DNA of 64,000 bases from Sphingobacterium micropteri (GCF_014692515.1 NZ_JACOIK010000015.1:62001-126000); one strand, 5' to 3'; positions 1 through 8,930 are shown, counted from the stretch's first letter. A program made the numbers and translations. Notes: generated from the sequence alone by a model not told the origin.

Positions 1-312
1 TTGGAATTGGAAACAGACGACATTATTGACATACAAGAGTTCCAGTCTTATGTTGGAAATCCGGATGCGCAGATCGTCGATGTAAGAGGATATACAGAGT
101 ATGAGCGTTATCATGTAGCAGGTGCAGAGAATATCTTTGTGGGAACATTGGCCGATAACCTAGACAAGTTTAACAAAGAGAAGCAGATTGTTGTCCATTG
201 TCAAAGTGGAGACCGGGCGACGATTGCCCAATCAATATTGGCCAAGAACGGATTTAAAAATGTGAAAAACTACGTCGCAGGAATGGAAGAGTGGAGAGCG
301 CTAGTCCCATAG
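1..312 (+). CDS. Rhodanese-domain protein, C-terminal part (5' end outside window)
   Basis: The frame is open back to base 1, so the true start lies outside the window. The 103 visible residues form one rhodanese-like domain: an early DVRGYTEYERYHVAGA segment (about residues 27-42) and the active-site loop HCQSGDRA with the persulfide-forming cysteine at about residue 67, followed by the usual C-terminal GMEEW stretch. Rhodaneses transfer sulfane sulfur through this cysteine. In Bacteroidota such a domain is often the last one of a metallo-beta-lactamase-fold protein carrying one or two rhodanese domains; that the missing part is of this type is inference. It could equally be a short stand-alone rhodanese. 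The next gene converges on it from the minus strand. Confidence 0.85.
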   Translation: MELETDDIIDIQEFQSYVGNPDAQIVDVRGYTEYERYHVAGAENIFVGTLADNLDKFNKEKQIVVHCQSGDRATIAQSILAKNGFKNVKNYVAGMEEWRALVP

Positions 313-331
313 CACGCTTAAAAAGCGGAAA

Positions 332-371
332 GAATACAGCAGATGACATTTTAAATGAGCTTGCTGTATTC
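332..371. terminator. Inverted repeat between convergent genes, possible terminator
   Basis: Ten-base arms GAATACAGCA (332-341) and TGCTGTATTC (362-371) are perfectly complementary around a 20-base loop. The repeat lies between the rhodanese stop (312) and the end of the acyl ligase gene and covers the last codons of the ligase. The plus-strand arm is followed by a short AATTTT run. The long loop makes terminator function uncertain. Confidence 0.4.
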
Positions 372-1871
372 AATTTTAGCATGATGGCGGGGGTCTCTCG
401 GCAATTGCTGGAATTTTACTGTCGTTACCTTAAATGGTAGTTGTTGAAGTTCTGCTAGTACCTGCTCCTTTATGGATTGCGTTTCCGCTGTTAGTTCAAT
501 AAATGCACTTATATCGGTGCCGTCAGAAAGAATCGTTCCCATTTCAACGCCGTCGATAGACTGCACGTAGTTTTCAAAAACAAAAGTAGACAACCAATGG
601 CCGTCCTGTGCAATAAGCGTATTACACCTTCCTGTGAGGAAGAGGCGTTCATCTCGGATATAACCACTGTCACCGGTTCGATGCCAGTAGACGTCATCGA
701 TGAGGATTTTATTCGCCCGAAGGGCGTGTTCATTTTTATAATATTGTGCGAGCACATGGGGGCCGGCGACAATGATTTCTCCCCATACACCCTCCGGCTG
801 TTGCATACGTTCAAATGCTTCCAAAGAAATATCGAAAAGCGGTTTATCTGTAATCGGAATAATCTTTACCTGTGTTTTATGAAAGATTGCACCGACCGGT
901 ATACCTCTTTTTAAGTTGAATGTAGAGGTTTCGGATGCCAGTTCCTCAACGGCAATGGAGCTAATAGGCTCGGCTTCCGTAGAGCCGTAGAGAATACGAA
1001 CATTTTTAGTCGGGAATGCTTTGTTGTATAGTTTCGCTTCTTTTAAAAATACAGGTGCGCCACCGGTAAAGATATCGTTCAGTTCCGGCAATGAAATTTT
1101 ATGTTCGTAAATGTGTTCGGCAATACGCTTGATAAAATACGGGGAAGCCACCAGTCTAGTAACCTGATAATTTAAAAGCTGTTTTATTATTCTTCGAGGC
1201 TGGATTTTCGTAGGTTTGGATGGGTTGAAATCAGCAATCACCGAAGTCGATCCCACGGCAAGATTGATAAGCAAAACAATAGGTAACACGGACATGTCTA
1301 CGTCCGATGGCTTAGCTCGGATCTCCTGCTCCAGCGCTTTAAACTGTTCGTATAAAAAACCATGTGTCCGTAATGCTGCTTTTGGCGTTCCGGTACTGCC
1401 TGTCGTAAAGGTAATAAGTGCCGCATCTTTCAACGGTGTCTGACACATTTGGTCATTTTCCTTTCCAGAATAAGACAATCCTAACTTGATCGGAATCTGC
1501 CGGATGCCTTTAGAAAAGAAACGCAGCATATGGGCTTTCCAACTACCGACAAATGCTTTGCAATCCGCGATTCGACAACAGGTATCCAGACGATCTATCT
1601 TGCTCCATTGATCGACAAAAACGACGGTTGCTCCCAGATAGAACAGCGCCAGCACATTTCGGTATAGGTCAATGCCCATCGGTACAAACAGTAAAACCCG
1701 ATCACCTTTTCGGATTCCTTTTCGTTTGAAGTAATTTGCCGTTAGCCGAACATGCTGTGCGAGTTCTGAAAAAGTAATTTTATCACCGTTTTTATCCCAG
1801 ATAGCGGTTTTGTCAGGATACCTTTCGGCGTTATGTATAAACAGATCAGCGATGTTAAATGGATTTTCCAT
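351..1871 (-). CDS. AMP-forming acyl-CoA/acid ligase (ANL superfamily)
   Basis: This 506-residue protein belongs to the AMP-binding (ANL) superfamily, which adenylates a carboxylic acid and usually passes it to CoA or a carrier thiol. Visible motifs are the Ser/Thr/Gly-rich P-loop TTGSTGTPK (about 156-164), YGSTEAEP near 295, the HRTGDSGY hinge-region motif near 410 and the C-terminal catalytic lysine in HHAKIEYSK (about 499). No membrane segment or carrier domain is seen. It is the last gene of the nine-gene minus-strand operon and overlaps the preceding acyltransferase gene by 17 bases, which suggests translational coupling. In context it probably activates a fatty or other acid for attachment to the operon product. 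The substrate cannot be read from the sequence. Confidence 0.88.
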   Translation of the reverse strand: MENPFNIADLFIHNAERYPDKTAIWDKNGDKITFSELAQHVRLTANYFKRKGIRKGDRVLLFVPMGIDLYRNVLALFYLGATVVFVDQWSKIDRLDTCCRIADCKAFVGSWKAHMLRFFSKGIRQIPIKLGLSYSGKENDQMCQTPLKDAALITFTTGSTGTPKAALRTHGFLYEQFKALEQEIRAKPSDVDMSVLPIVLLINLAVGSTSVIADFNPSKPTKIQPRRIIKQLLNYQVTRLVASPYFIKRIAEHIYEHKISLPELNDIFTGGAPVFLKEAKLYNKAFPTKNVRILYGSTEAEPISSIAVEELASETSTFNLKRGIPVGAIFHKTQVKIIPITDKPLFDISLEAFERMQQPEGVWGEIIVAGPHVLAQYYKNEHALRANKILIDDVYWHRTGDSGYIRDERLFLTGRCNTLIAQDGHWLSTFVFENYVQSIDGVEMGTILSDGTDISAFIELTAETQSIKEQVLAELQQLPFKVTTVKFQQLPRDPRHHAKIEYSKLI

Positions 1872-2835
1872 AGAGCGTGTAGGTTTTTAATAGGTGTCCA
1901 TCGTACTGATCGGATAGGGGAGTCGCATCTCCCTCGTCAATCATCAAAGCATAAATAATCTGTTGATATTTTTTCGCTACGGCTTTTTGATAAAATTCAT
2001 CAACTAATACTAATCCTAGACCCCGATATAGTCGTTTGGGACTACGGGCAAGTGTTTTGATGATTAAGGTTTTGCCAGCTCGGTTTAAAAGATCATCTGT
2101 GCCCAGCAGAACGCCGACGATTTCGCCCTCGTGTTCCGCAATTTGGACAAACTCGGGTTTCAATACAGATTGCAACGGTAGGTATTTTTCCAAAAAAGAC
2201 GATTCGCTGATCGGGCTGTACAGAAAGTTCTGTTTAAAAGAGTCGTGTAAAAACGGGTGTAGCTTTTTTAAATCAGCCACGTAATTTTCCCTATCTAATC
2301 CCCGAATGATAACCCCATCACGAAGCAACCTGCTTTTTAACTTGTCAATTTTTTCATTTCGGCGTGGAGCAACGGCGGCTATGGCCGAATAATAATGTGC
2401 TATCGGCTCGAAGCCTATTGATTTCCACTGCTTGGTATAGTAAGGTTCGTGTTTCATCTCCATAAAAAACAAGGGTTTTTCGGGAAGATCATGAAAGCGG
2501 TAGTTTTCCCAGGTAGAACCGTTCATTGGACCGATAAGGAAATCTACGCCCTGTTCTTTAGCTTGTTTTTCGATGGTCTGAAACAGTTTCTGTACCGCCT
2601 CCTCGTTTTCTTGTGCCTCGTAAGCACCTACCAGCCCAACGTTTTTCTCTTCATAGAGAATCCCCTGATTTAAATACAAAGCGGCTTTTGCGAGATGAAC
2701 ACCTTGCTGTTTTACCGCGATGCCTGCATAGTAATGATCCGTGGGCATACGTTCATTCCCCTGCGATACATTTATTTGGGCAAATGTGTCGGATTGCTCT
2801 TTGGTATAGATTTCGGTGATCATTAGATTATCCAT
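1855..2835 (-). CDS. GNAT-superfamily acyltransferase, YghO-like
   Basis: This 326-residue protein resembles the YghO-like branch of the GNAT acyltransferases. The N-terminal half contains the family-type segment IGPMNGSTWENYRF (about residues 101-114), and the C-terminal half carries a second GNAT-like core with EHEGEIVGVLLG and a following amphipathic region. The substrate is unknown; related proteins are annotated as N-acyltransferases. Two starts are possible: the ATG at 2835, or the ATG at 2823, which overlaps the previous stop as TAATG and so would be coupled. The longer form is given. The gene overlaps the downstream acyl ligase by 17 bases. The pair suggests acid activation followed by acyl transfer, which is inference from adjacency. 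Confidence 0.7.
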   Translation of the reverse strand: MDNLMITEIYTKEQSDTFAQINVSQGNERMPTDHYYAGIAVKQQGVHLAKAALYLNQGILYEEKNVGLVGAYEAQENEEAVQKLFQTIEKQAKEQGVDFLIGPMNGSTWENYRFHDLPEKPLFFMEMKHEPYYTKQWKSIGFEPIAHYYSAIAAVAPRRNEKIDKLKSRLLRDGVIIRGLDRENYVADLKKLHPFLHDSFKQNFLYSPISESSFLEKYLPLQSVLKPEFVQIAEHEGEIVGVLLGTDDLLNRAGKTLIIKTLARSPKRLYRGLGLVLVDEFYQKAVAKKYQQIIYALMIDEGDATPLSDQYDGHLLKTYTLYGKSI

Positions 2836-3503
2836 GATTGTGTCAATAACATACTCGCGATGACTGTAAACGGAATCGAAACGTTATCGTAGCCGTCCCG
2901 GCTGACGGCCTCGGCGATAGTAGACCATAATGCGATGAATGCGAAAGCGAGCACTTTACTCGTATTCATGCCAGATAAATACAGGTATCGCCAACTGATG
3001 ACAGCAATCAAAAACGCACTGATAAAGAAGGCTAGGGATCCTGTTGCGGTTTTCGTAGCTCCAGCTATTCGATAAGAACCCCACGGCCATTTTTTGCCAC
3101 ACAATGCCGCCAAAGGGTCACTGATAGCGAGTATCATGATGGGAAGATAATAATAGATGTATTGATGTCCTTGATGGCTGTACGAAAGATAGCAACCATA
3201 AACGGCTACAGGATAGGCTAAGCTACCTACTGATTTGCGGTCGATTGCGTTGATAGATTTTAGCAGATTGAAGCGTAGCGAACAGATTAGTATGACCGCA
3301 AATGAAGCACACAATAACAGTACCCACCAATGGTTGTCCAGTAGTACAGGGAAAAGTAAGGCCAGCAGTCCAGTACCGAGATGCACAAACTTTCTTGTCA
3401 ACTCGACTTTTACTTTCAGGACGTGATACAAGAACTCTCCGAGTGCAAAGAGTACGAGATAGCATCCTGCGAGGATAAGTGTATTTTTTAAGTTCGTTTC
3501 CAT
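2823..3503 (-). CDS. Phytol/dolichol kinase-like integral membrane protein
   Basis: A 226-residue polytopic membrane protein with about six or seven hydrophobic segments. It carries the conserved signatures of the SEC59/VTE5/DGK1 family of CTP-dependent lipid-alcohol kinases: ELTRKFVHLGTG near residue 34, AISDPLAALCGKKWP near 125, the TKTATGSLAFF segment near 150 and EAVSRDGYDNVSIPF near 200. Family members phosphorylate phytol, farnesol, dolichol or diacylglycerol with CTP. The ATG overlaps the stop of the upstream BtaA-like gene as TAATG, and its own stop overlaps an ATG of the next gene in the same way. In this operon it may phosphorylate an isoprenoid alcohol or a lipid; which one is not visible. 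Confidence 0.78.
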   Translation of the reverse strand: METNLKNTLILAGCYLVLFALGEFLYHVLKVKVELTRKFVHLGTGLLALLFPVLLDNHWWVLLLCASFAVILICSLRFNLLKSINAIDRKSVGSLAYPVAVYGCYLSYSHQGHQYIYYYLPIMILAISDPLAALCGKKWPWGSYRIAGATKTATGSLAFFISAFLIAVISWRYLYLSGMNTSKVLAFAFIALWSTIAEAVSRDGYDNVSIPFTVIASMLLTQSWII

Positions 3504-4588
3504 TACTTTTCTTCCACGATAAATTGATTGTAAAAGAAGCCGTTGTCATCCGCTGTCAGCTGCTGGGACAATTTGCTCAGATAGCGTACTTCGGACGGAA
3601 AAATGCCGGAGATACGGCGCGGTACCATCAGATTCCAGTAGCCTATTCTGCCACCATCTGCTAACAGCTTTATCAGTTTTTCCGCCGTTTCCGTAAAGAG
3701 GCTTTTATCCATGTATTCGAATATATTGGATAAATTCATGCTATCAAATTGTCCATAATCCTGGGCTACCTGCTCGGCAAATCCTTGACGGATAACCAAG
3801 CTGTCCAAATTACCTTTTATTTTATGATAAGATTCCGGTTGCAGATAATGGGGCAATAGTTCGCCGAAATTCCCTGTTAGGTTATAACGCAATATCGGAT
3901 TTTGTTGGGCACCGACTTTTTTCAGCTGTTTTTCAGCTTTCTTGAAAATATAAGCAGAAACGTCTATCCCTACTTCTTTTAGGAACTGCGGATCACGTCC
4001 CCATTTCCCCATGACCAAACGGCTAAAAAAGATATTGAAGAATAAACGCCAACGCCAGCTATTCCATTTTTTGTGATAAAATTGGATTTGTTCCAATTCG
4101 TCCTTTGGTGCCAACAATTGCTCCACCCGTCCTTTACTGTGGATGAAAGGCAATACGCTTTTGGCAAACAGCTGAAAATACCGCTCGAATTTCCCTTGAT
4201 GTATAATGCCTCGGGTTATTGTATCGGTATGTCGTTCCCAATATTGACGTACGTCAGCGGTTAATTCCTGTTTTAACTGTTGGAATAGTTTCAGTCTGTC
4301 TGCCCCTTCCTGAAAACCTAGAAAGACAAGTACATCGTCATAATCCAAAGAACGGATAGCAGCTTTCTTCAATTCTACGAGATACAGTTGCGTCAGATTT
4401 ACGTCTACCGCAACCACCAGTTCGGGATCAGCGGTAAGTAAAGAAAAACTGTTGTCACCAGCGGAAGCGATAGATAAAATTTTCGAACCGTTTTTAGGAA
4501 CCAATCCTTGGAGCAGTATTTCCGGATCTTCCCAACAATTGGCGTAGCGGATAATGCTAAAATCAACTCTTTTATCCAGATTACCCAT
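3503..4588 (-). CDS. BtaA-like (DUF3419) SAM-dependent 3-amino-3-carboxypropyl transferase
   Basis: The 361-residue product belongs to the DUF3419/BtaA family. BtaA moves the 3-amino-3-carboxypropyl group of S-adenosylmethionine onto the free hydroxyl of diacylglycerol, giving diacylglyceryl homoserine, the precursor of betaine lipid. Visible motifs are RYANCWEDP (residues 14-22), ILSIASAGDNSF (37-48, nucleotide fold), VDVNLTQLYL (61-70) and MNLSNIFEYMD towards the C-terminus. The start at ATG 4588 was chosen because it overlaps the upstream stop by eight bases and begins just before the conserved region; a longer start at 4672 would sit deep in the upstream gene. No BtaB-type N-methyltransferase lies nearby, so the acceptor and the final head group are open. 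Confidence 0.82.
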   Translation of the reverse strand: MGNLDKRVDFSIIRYANCWEDPEILLQGLVPKNGSKILSIASAGDNSFSLLTADPELVVAVDVNLTQLYLVELKKAAIRSLDYDDVLVFLGFQEGADRLKLFQQLKQELTADVRQYWERHTDTITRGIIHQGKFERYFQLFAKSVLPFIHSKGRVEQLLAPKDELEQIQFYHKKWNSWRWRLFFNIFFSRLVMGKWGRDPQFLKEVGIDVSAYIFKKAEKQLKKVGAQQNPILRYNLTGNFGELLPHYLQPESYHKIKGNLDSLVIRQGFAEQVAQDYGQFDSMNLSNIFEYMDKSLFTETAEKLIKLLADGGRIGYWNLMVPRRISGIFPSEVRYLSKLSQQLTADDNGFFYNQFIVEEK

Positions 4589-7217
4589 GCTGGTGACGTT
4601 CTTGTGCTTCGTCCAAAATCTTGATTTCACCTGTACTTCCATCCATCTCGAGCCAATCACCTGTTTTAACACGGGACAATAGACCTGTTACACTGACAAT
4701 ACAGGGAATCCCCATTTCCCGGGAAACGATCGCCGAATGACTCAGTAGGCTGCCACGTTCCACAATGATGGCTCCGGCGCTGGGAAAAAGCGTTACCCAT
4801 CCGGGGTCGGTACTGGTTGTCACCAGAATATCGCCATCCAGGGAGTTGATTTCGTTTGGATGGTGTACGACACGGGCTCTCGCTTTGACCTGTCCCGGAC
4901 AGCAACCAATTCCTTTTAGGTCGCTTTCGGCTATTTCTATCTTACTCTTGCTATAAAAATCATTACTTTGGTACACAACGCCGTAAGTACCAATGCGTTC
5001 GGACGGCATAGGCATCTGGTGAAAGCGCTCGTGCTCTTCCTTGCGCACGGCAACGAGTGATTTGAGGTCGGTCGTTAAGCTCCGTCCTTCGATATAGGCA
5101 AAAATTTCTTCTTTGCTCAAAAAGAAGATATCACGATCAAATTCCAGTATATCTTCCTCGTAGAACCGCTTGCCGATATAGGTGAAAATCTCCCGTACAA
5201 TCCCAAAACCTCTGGTTCGTTCATAGCGTAGGTTTTCGCGTGCACTCACCAAATCACGGGTGCGCTTCAATGTTTTCTTAAAAATCCATTTTTTGAGCGG
5301 CTTATGGCGCAGCGCCTTTTTCATAACAGCTTCCGCGTCTGTCCGGAGCTTTTCCTCGATTTGATTTGAAGTTTTAGCTGTTGTGATTCCCGACTCGACG
5401 TATGATTTCAGCACCTGCACAAATCGTGATGGATCCTGTGTATAGGAAATGGTTTCCAATTTTAACTCCCCAACACATCGCTCCCCAAAATCTGTTATAT
5501 ACTGTTCAATCATCTGTTTTGTTTTCTTGCTTTCGGGGAGATGGTCGTATAGCAAGAACTGCCAGATATCCTCGGGCGTTTCGCGGAGGAATACTTGTTT
5601 TAAATAGGGTGTATCTGAAATATAGGTCGCCATCTCGACACTGCGGTGGATTGGTTGTGTGGAGATAATGTCAGCACTACCGCATAAAAGATCGTTATGG
5701 ATATTCGGATGGTTTTCTTTCGTGTATTCTTCACAACGTTTTTTGAGTAAACCAAACCATATCATTGCAAAAAAATCATTGAGTAGCGGCGCTTTCCACT
5801 GATGGAGAAGTGTCCGTTCGAAATGCAGATACAGATTCATCAGTTCGCTGGCGTCTTTTGATTGAAAATCTATTTTTTTGTATTTGTCGATCGTGCGATC
5901 CAACAAATTTTTAAATGCTATCCGCTGTTTAGGCAAGGTTCTGAAATGTCCGTACATTTTTACGATCATTTTCAAAATACGTCTCCATGCCTGTCCTTTT
6001 GATAATAGATAACTTTCGGGAACATCGAAACTCTCCTTAACGCCCATCATTTGCTCCATGAAACGTGCATTTAGACTGTACCCCGGTAACATGGCCAATA
6101 AATGATACCAGGAGCGTAAATTGTAATATACCCGACCGTTGATGAACCCGAGCATATTCGCAAATACACGTTGATGGCGATGGATTGTCTGCTCATCTAC
6201 ACCCAATATCGATACAAATATTTTATAAGCTGTTTCGTATGATTGGCTGATAAAAGAAAAGGTCAACGGTGTGGTTACACCGGGGTATGATTCCACAATA
6301 TTACTGTTGTCCCATACGATGTATTCGCTGGTTGGATCGGGCAATTTGGAAAGTCCGGTTATCGGCCGCGTCTGTAAGATATACAGGTTGTCGTCCTTCA
6401 CCGCAAATTCAACATCCTGATACAATCCGAATGCTTTTCTCAACTTGTTCAATAGTCGATCCAGTTGCCAAATAACACCATCTGAAATCGCTTGGTCATT
6501 CTGGTTAATTCTTGGTACATCCGATAATACCACTCCGCCTCTGCCATCTGGATTTAGTATCATTTGCTGTTTTTTGCGAACGGTTTGTCGGTCGAGACGT
6601 CCATTTGCAATGATATAGTTATCTGCTTCCAATTCCCCGGAGACCAAACCCTCGCCCACACCAAATACAGCCGATATGAGTTTCTCTTTCCGGTGTCCAT
6701 TGACGGGATTTATGCCAAAAGCGACTCCCGCGGCATCAGCCTCAATCATTTCCTGTACAATAACGCCTATGCCCAGACTTGGACCGAGACGATTTGCCTG
6801 TCGGTAAGCATGCACACGTTCCGAAAAAACGGAGCGCCAGACATCCTTTATGCGCTCCAATACCTGCTCTTTTTTGACGTACAGATAGCTTTCAAACTGT
6901 CCGGCAAAAGAGTGTTGTCGTCCATCTTCGTCCAACGCAGAAGAGCGTACCGCCAAATAGGTAACCTCCGCGAACTGTGTATTTAATTCTGCTTGTACGA
7001 CAGGCGGGAAGACATATCGGTCGATAGCATGCAATACATCTGTCGTGCGCTCGATGGAAGACACGTCCTTAAAAACCTCTGCAAGAAAATCAGCCGGCAT
7101 TACGGCCCATTTCGGAACATGCAGACCTAACTGACCTAATTTCAGTAGATTTTTAGCTTTGCCGCCTATCGCCGGATGCTCTATATATTGATATTGATTA
7201 CCTTGAATAAAAATCAT
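4581..7217 (-). CDS. Rifampin phosphotransferase / PEP synthase-like dikinase
   Basis: This 878-residue protein has an N-terminal PEP/pyruvate-binding ATP-grasp region (GGKAKNLLKLG at 18-28, YLAVRSSALDEDG near 90, EMIEADAAGVAFGINP near 155), a long helical middle region, and a C-terminal swivelling phosphohistidine domain with ERGSLLSHSAIVSREMGIP and its histidine at about residue 827. The C-terminal TIM barrel of true PEP synthase is absent. This order and length match rifampin phosphotransferase (about 867 residues, catalytic histidine near 825) and biosynthetic relatives such as PigC of prodigiosin synthesis. Such enzymes split ATP into AMP and a phosphohistidine intermediate and phosphorylate or condense a small molecule. 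Because it lies inside a lipid-type operon, a biosynthetic role is more likely than drug resistance. Confidence 0.82.
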   Translation of the reverse strand: MIFIQGNQYQYIEHPAIGGKAKNLLKLGQLGLHVPKWAVMPADFLAEVFKDVSSIERTTDVLHAIDRYVFPPVVQAELNTQFAEVTYLAVRSSALDEDGRQHSFAGQFESYLYVKKEQVLERIKDVWRSVFSERVHAYRQANRLGPSLGIGVIVQEMIEADAAGVAFGINPVNGHRKEKLISAVFGVGEGLVSGELEADNYIIANGRLDRQTVRKKQQMILNPDGRGGVVLSDVPRINQNDQAISDGVIWQLDRLLNKLRKAFGLYQDVEFAVKDDNLYILQTRPITGLSKLPDPTSEYIVWDNSNIVESYPGVTTPLTFSFISQSYETAYKIFVSILGVDEQTIHRHQRVFANMLGFINGRVYYNLRSWYHLLAMLPGYSLNARFMEQMMGVKESFDVPESYLLSKGQAWRRILKMIVKMYGHFRTLPKQRIAFKNLLDRTIDKYKKIDFQSKDASELMNLYLHFERTLLHQWKAPLLNDFFAMIWFGLLKKRCEEYTKENHPNIHNDLLCGSADIISTQPIHRSVEMATYISDTPYLKQVFLRETPEDIWQFLLYDHLPESKKTKQMIEQYITDFGERCVGELKLETISYTQDPSRFVQVLKSYVESGITTAKTSNQIEEKLRTDAEAVMKKALRHKPLKKWIFKKTLKRTRDLVSARENLRYERTRGFGIVREIFTYIGKRFYEEDILEFDRDIFFLSKEEIFAYIEGRSLTTDLKSLVAVRKEEHERFHQMPMPSERIGTYGVVYQSNDFYSKSKIEIAESDLKGIGCCPGQVKARARVVHHPNEINSLDGDILVTTSTDPGWVTLFPSAGAIIVERGSLLSHSAIVSREMGIPCIVSVTGLLSRVKTGDWLEMDGSTGEIKILDEAQERHQHG

Positions 7218-7244
7218 TTGTTTCTTCTTTTTGAATGCAGGTTG

Positions 7245-8207
7245 TTATCCAAACAAGCGTTCCAACATGGGTACACCGCCCAAACTGAGATACATCGCAA
7301 TTGTCCATCCTGCCGAAGTTAATTCAATCATTTTTGCACACTTACTTGACCTGTTGTTCATAAACAGAACGGCTGGAATACAACTCCATATAAATATAGC
7401 GGTTAAAATGATATAAGCAAGTATACCGTATCCGGCATAATACGATGCAGCTATACTTAACAGCCACGTAACGAACAAAATAAATATCCATAATCCTGTC
7501 GCTTTTTTAGCACCAAGCATATACGAATAGGTTTCTACACCAACTTTTTCATCGGATGGATTTCTTATTTTCCGACCAATTTCGAGCACGATGCCGTTCA
7601 TAAAAGAAACCGCAAAAAAGAACAGCAGTCCTTTTGGCGCATCAACACCTGCCAACAACCAATCCAACCCGCTGGCGTAGATATCAATCAGTGGAATAAT
7701 CAGCATGTGCGAAGTCACGTACCAAAAGGGACGCTTTTTCAGCCAATCTGCTACAAAAAACTCTTTGCCCATCAAACAGAGGTAAAAAATTACAATGCCA
7801 TAAATAATTAGCATTTTGGGAAAGAAAATAAGATTGATGGCGATTTGCGCTAAGAACAGTACGATACCCACTAATCGCAGTTCTTGAAGGGAAATTAACC
7901 CACGTGGAACAGGTAATTCCTTACGGTACATCGCATCTTCTTTGGCATCCTTGAACTCGTCAAATATCCTAACCAGTAAAAAAAGTGTAACCGTGGTAAA
8001 CACGCCGACCAAAAAATGTTGCCAGGAGATAAAACCCTCCACACCTCTAGAAATTCTGGAATAGGCTATTGCCGAAAAACTAAAGGCGCTAATCAAAATT
8101 CCGTGTGCCAACAAAGGAAAACGCTCCCGTTGATATATCCAGAAACGCTTGAAGAAAGAAGCGTTGTTTTCTTCTGGATTGCTGTATTCATTTTGTTGTG
8201 TTTTCAT
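7245..8207 (-). CDS. UbiA-family prenyltransferase
   Basis: A 320-residue membrane protein with about eight or nine hydrophobic segments and the two Asp-rich motifs of the UbiA superfamily: VRIFDEFKDAKED (about 79-91) and NPSDEKVGVETYS (about 217-229). The superfamily transfers a prenyl diphosphate to an aromatic ring or another acceptor such as geranylgeranylglyceryl phosphate, or acts as a terpene cyclase. The first motif is altered from NDxxDxxxD to FDEFKDAKED, so substrate prediction is unsafe. It lies nine bases downstream of the cdsA-like gene and 27 bases before the PEP-synthase-like gene, firmly within the operon. With HMG-CoA reductase in the same operon, it is the most direct evidence that an isoprenoid group enters the product. 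Confidence 0.85.
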   Translation of the reverse strand: MKTQQNEYSNPEENNASFFKRFWIYQRERFPLLAHGILISAFSFSAIAYSRISRGVEGFISWQHFLVGVFTTVTLFLLVRIFDEFKDAKEDAMYRKELPVPRGLISLQELRLVGIVLFLAQIAINLIFFPKMLIIYGIVIFYLCLMGKEFFVADWLKKRPFWYVTSHMLIIPLIDIYASGLDWLLAGVDAPKGLLFFFAVSFMNGIVLEIGRKIRNPSDEKVGVETYSYMLGAKKATGLWIFILFVTWLLSIAASYYAGYGILAYIILTAIFIWSCIPAVLFMNNRSSKCAKMIELTSAGWTIAMYLSLGGVPMLERLFG

Positions 8208-8216
8208 CCTAAAATC

Positions 8217-8927
8217 TTACAAATAAACTAGCCAAAAAATTGCTCCTGCAAAAATGAAACTGTCAAACCTGTCCAATACGCCGCCGTGTCCAGGGATAAG
8301 GTTGCTATAATCTTTTAAATTACACCGACGTTTGTACCAAGAAGCAAGGGCGTCGCCTACGAATGCCGCCGTACAAATGAGTAGTGGCGAAAATCCTATC
8401 GCATATCCCCACATATTCAGCCACTGCATGACAAACAATCCCGTAGCGATTCCCATGGCATATCCACCAACAACACCTGCTATAGTTTTGTCTGGACTAA
8501 TTTTGGGCAACACTTTTTTCTTTCCAAAAAGCTGACCTGTAATTTGGGCAAATCCATCAAATGTAAAGACGATAGTATAAACGTATAATACCCGCTCTAA
8601 GGCGACTTGACTAGAAAATTGATAAAAGCAAAAAGCTAAGGCCATATAAGATAGGATGGATAGTCCTAAAAACAATACTCCCTTGTTTGACGAACGCCAA
8701 CCCCCAACAATTTCATATGCACCAATGATCAGTAATACAATCGCCAGATAGCGCATAATTCCATATTGGATACACCAAACGGTTATGCTAACGGCAAGGA
8801 GGTAGAAGACATACTTCACCCAACGTGCTTTCCGTTGCTCAGCATCACTCTTCCTGTTGAGTACGAATATCGCTATCCCACCGATAGTGAAAAATATGAC
8901 GATTATATAGAATAATGTCCAAAACAT
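8217..8927 (-). CDS. CdsA-family phosphatidate cytidylyltransferase
   Basis: A 236-residue polytopic membrane protein that carries the complete CdsA signature near its C-terminus: SWYKRRCNLKDYSNLIP followed by GHGGVLDRFDS (about residues 196-223). CdsA makes CDP-diacylglycerol from CTP and phosphatidate. The related archaeal CarS makes CDP-archaeol, so an isoprenoid phosphatidate substrate is also conceivable. Only three bases separate it from the upstream CDP-alcohol phosphatidyltransferase gene, and the pair would naturally act in sequence: activate a lipid phosphate with CTP, then exchange CMP for an alcohol head group. Whether this is the housekeeping CdsA of the cell or a second, pathway-specific copy cannot be told from the window; the operon context favours the latter. 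Confidence 0.87.
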   Translation of the reverse strand: MFWTLFYIIVIFFTIGGIAIFVLNRKSDAEQRKARWVKYVFYLLAVSITVWCIQYGIMRYLAIVLLIIGAYEIVGGWRSSNKGVLFLGLSILSYMALAFCFYQFSSQVALERVLYVYTIVFTFDGFAQITGQLFGKKKVLPKISPDKTIAGVVGGYAMGIATGLFVMQWLNMWGYAIGFSPLLICTAAFVGDALASWYKRRCNLKDYSNLIPGHGGVLDRFDSFIFAGAIFWLVYL

Positions 8928-8930
8928 AAT

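Noticed and set aside
4581..7217. Antibiotic (rifampicin) resistance gene
   Set aside because: The architecture matches, but the operon context is biosynthetic and substrate residues cannot be judged by eye.
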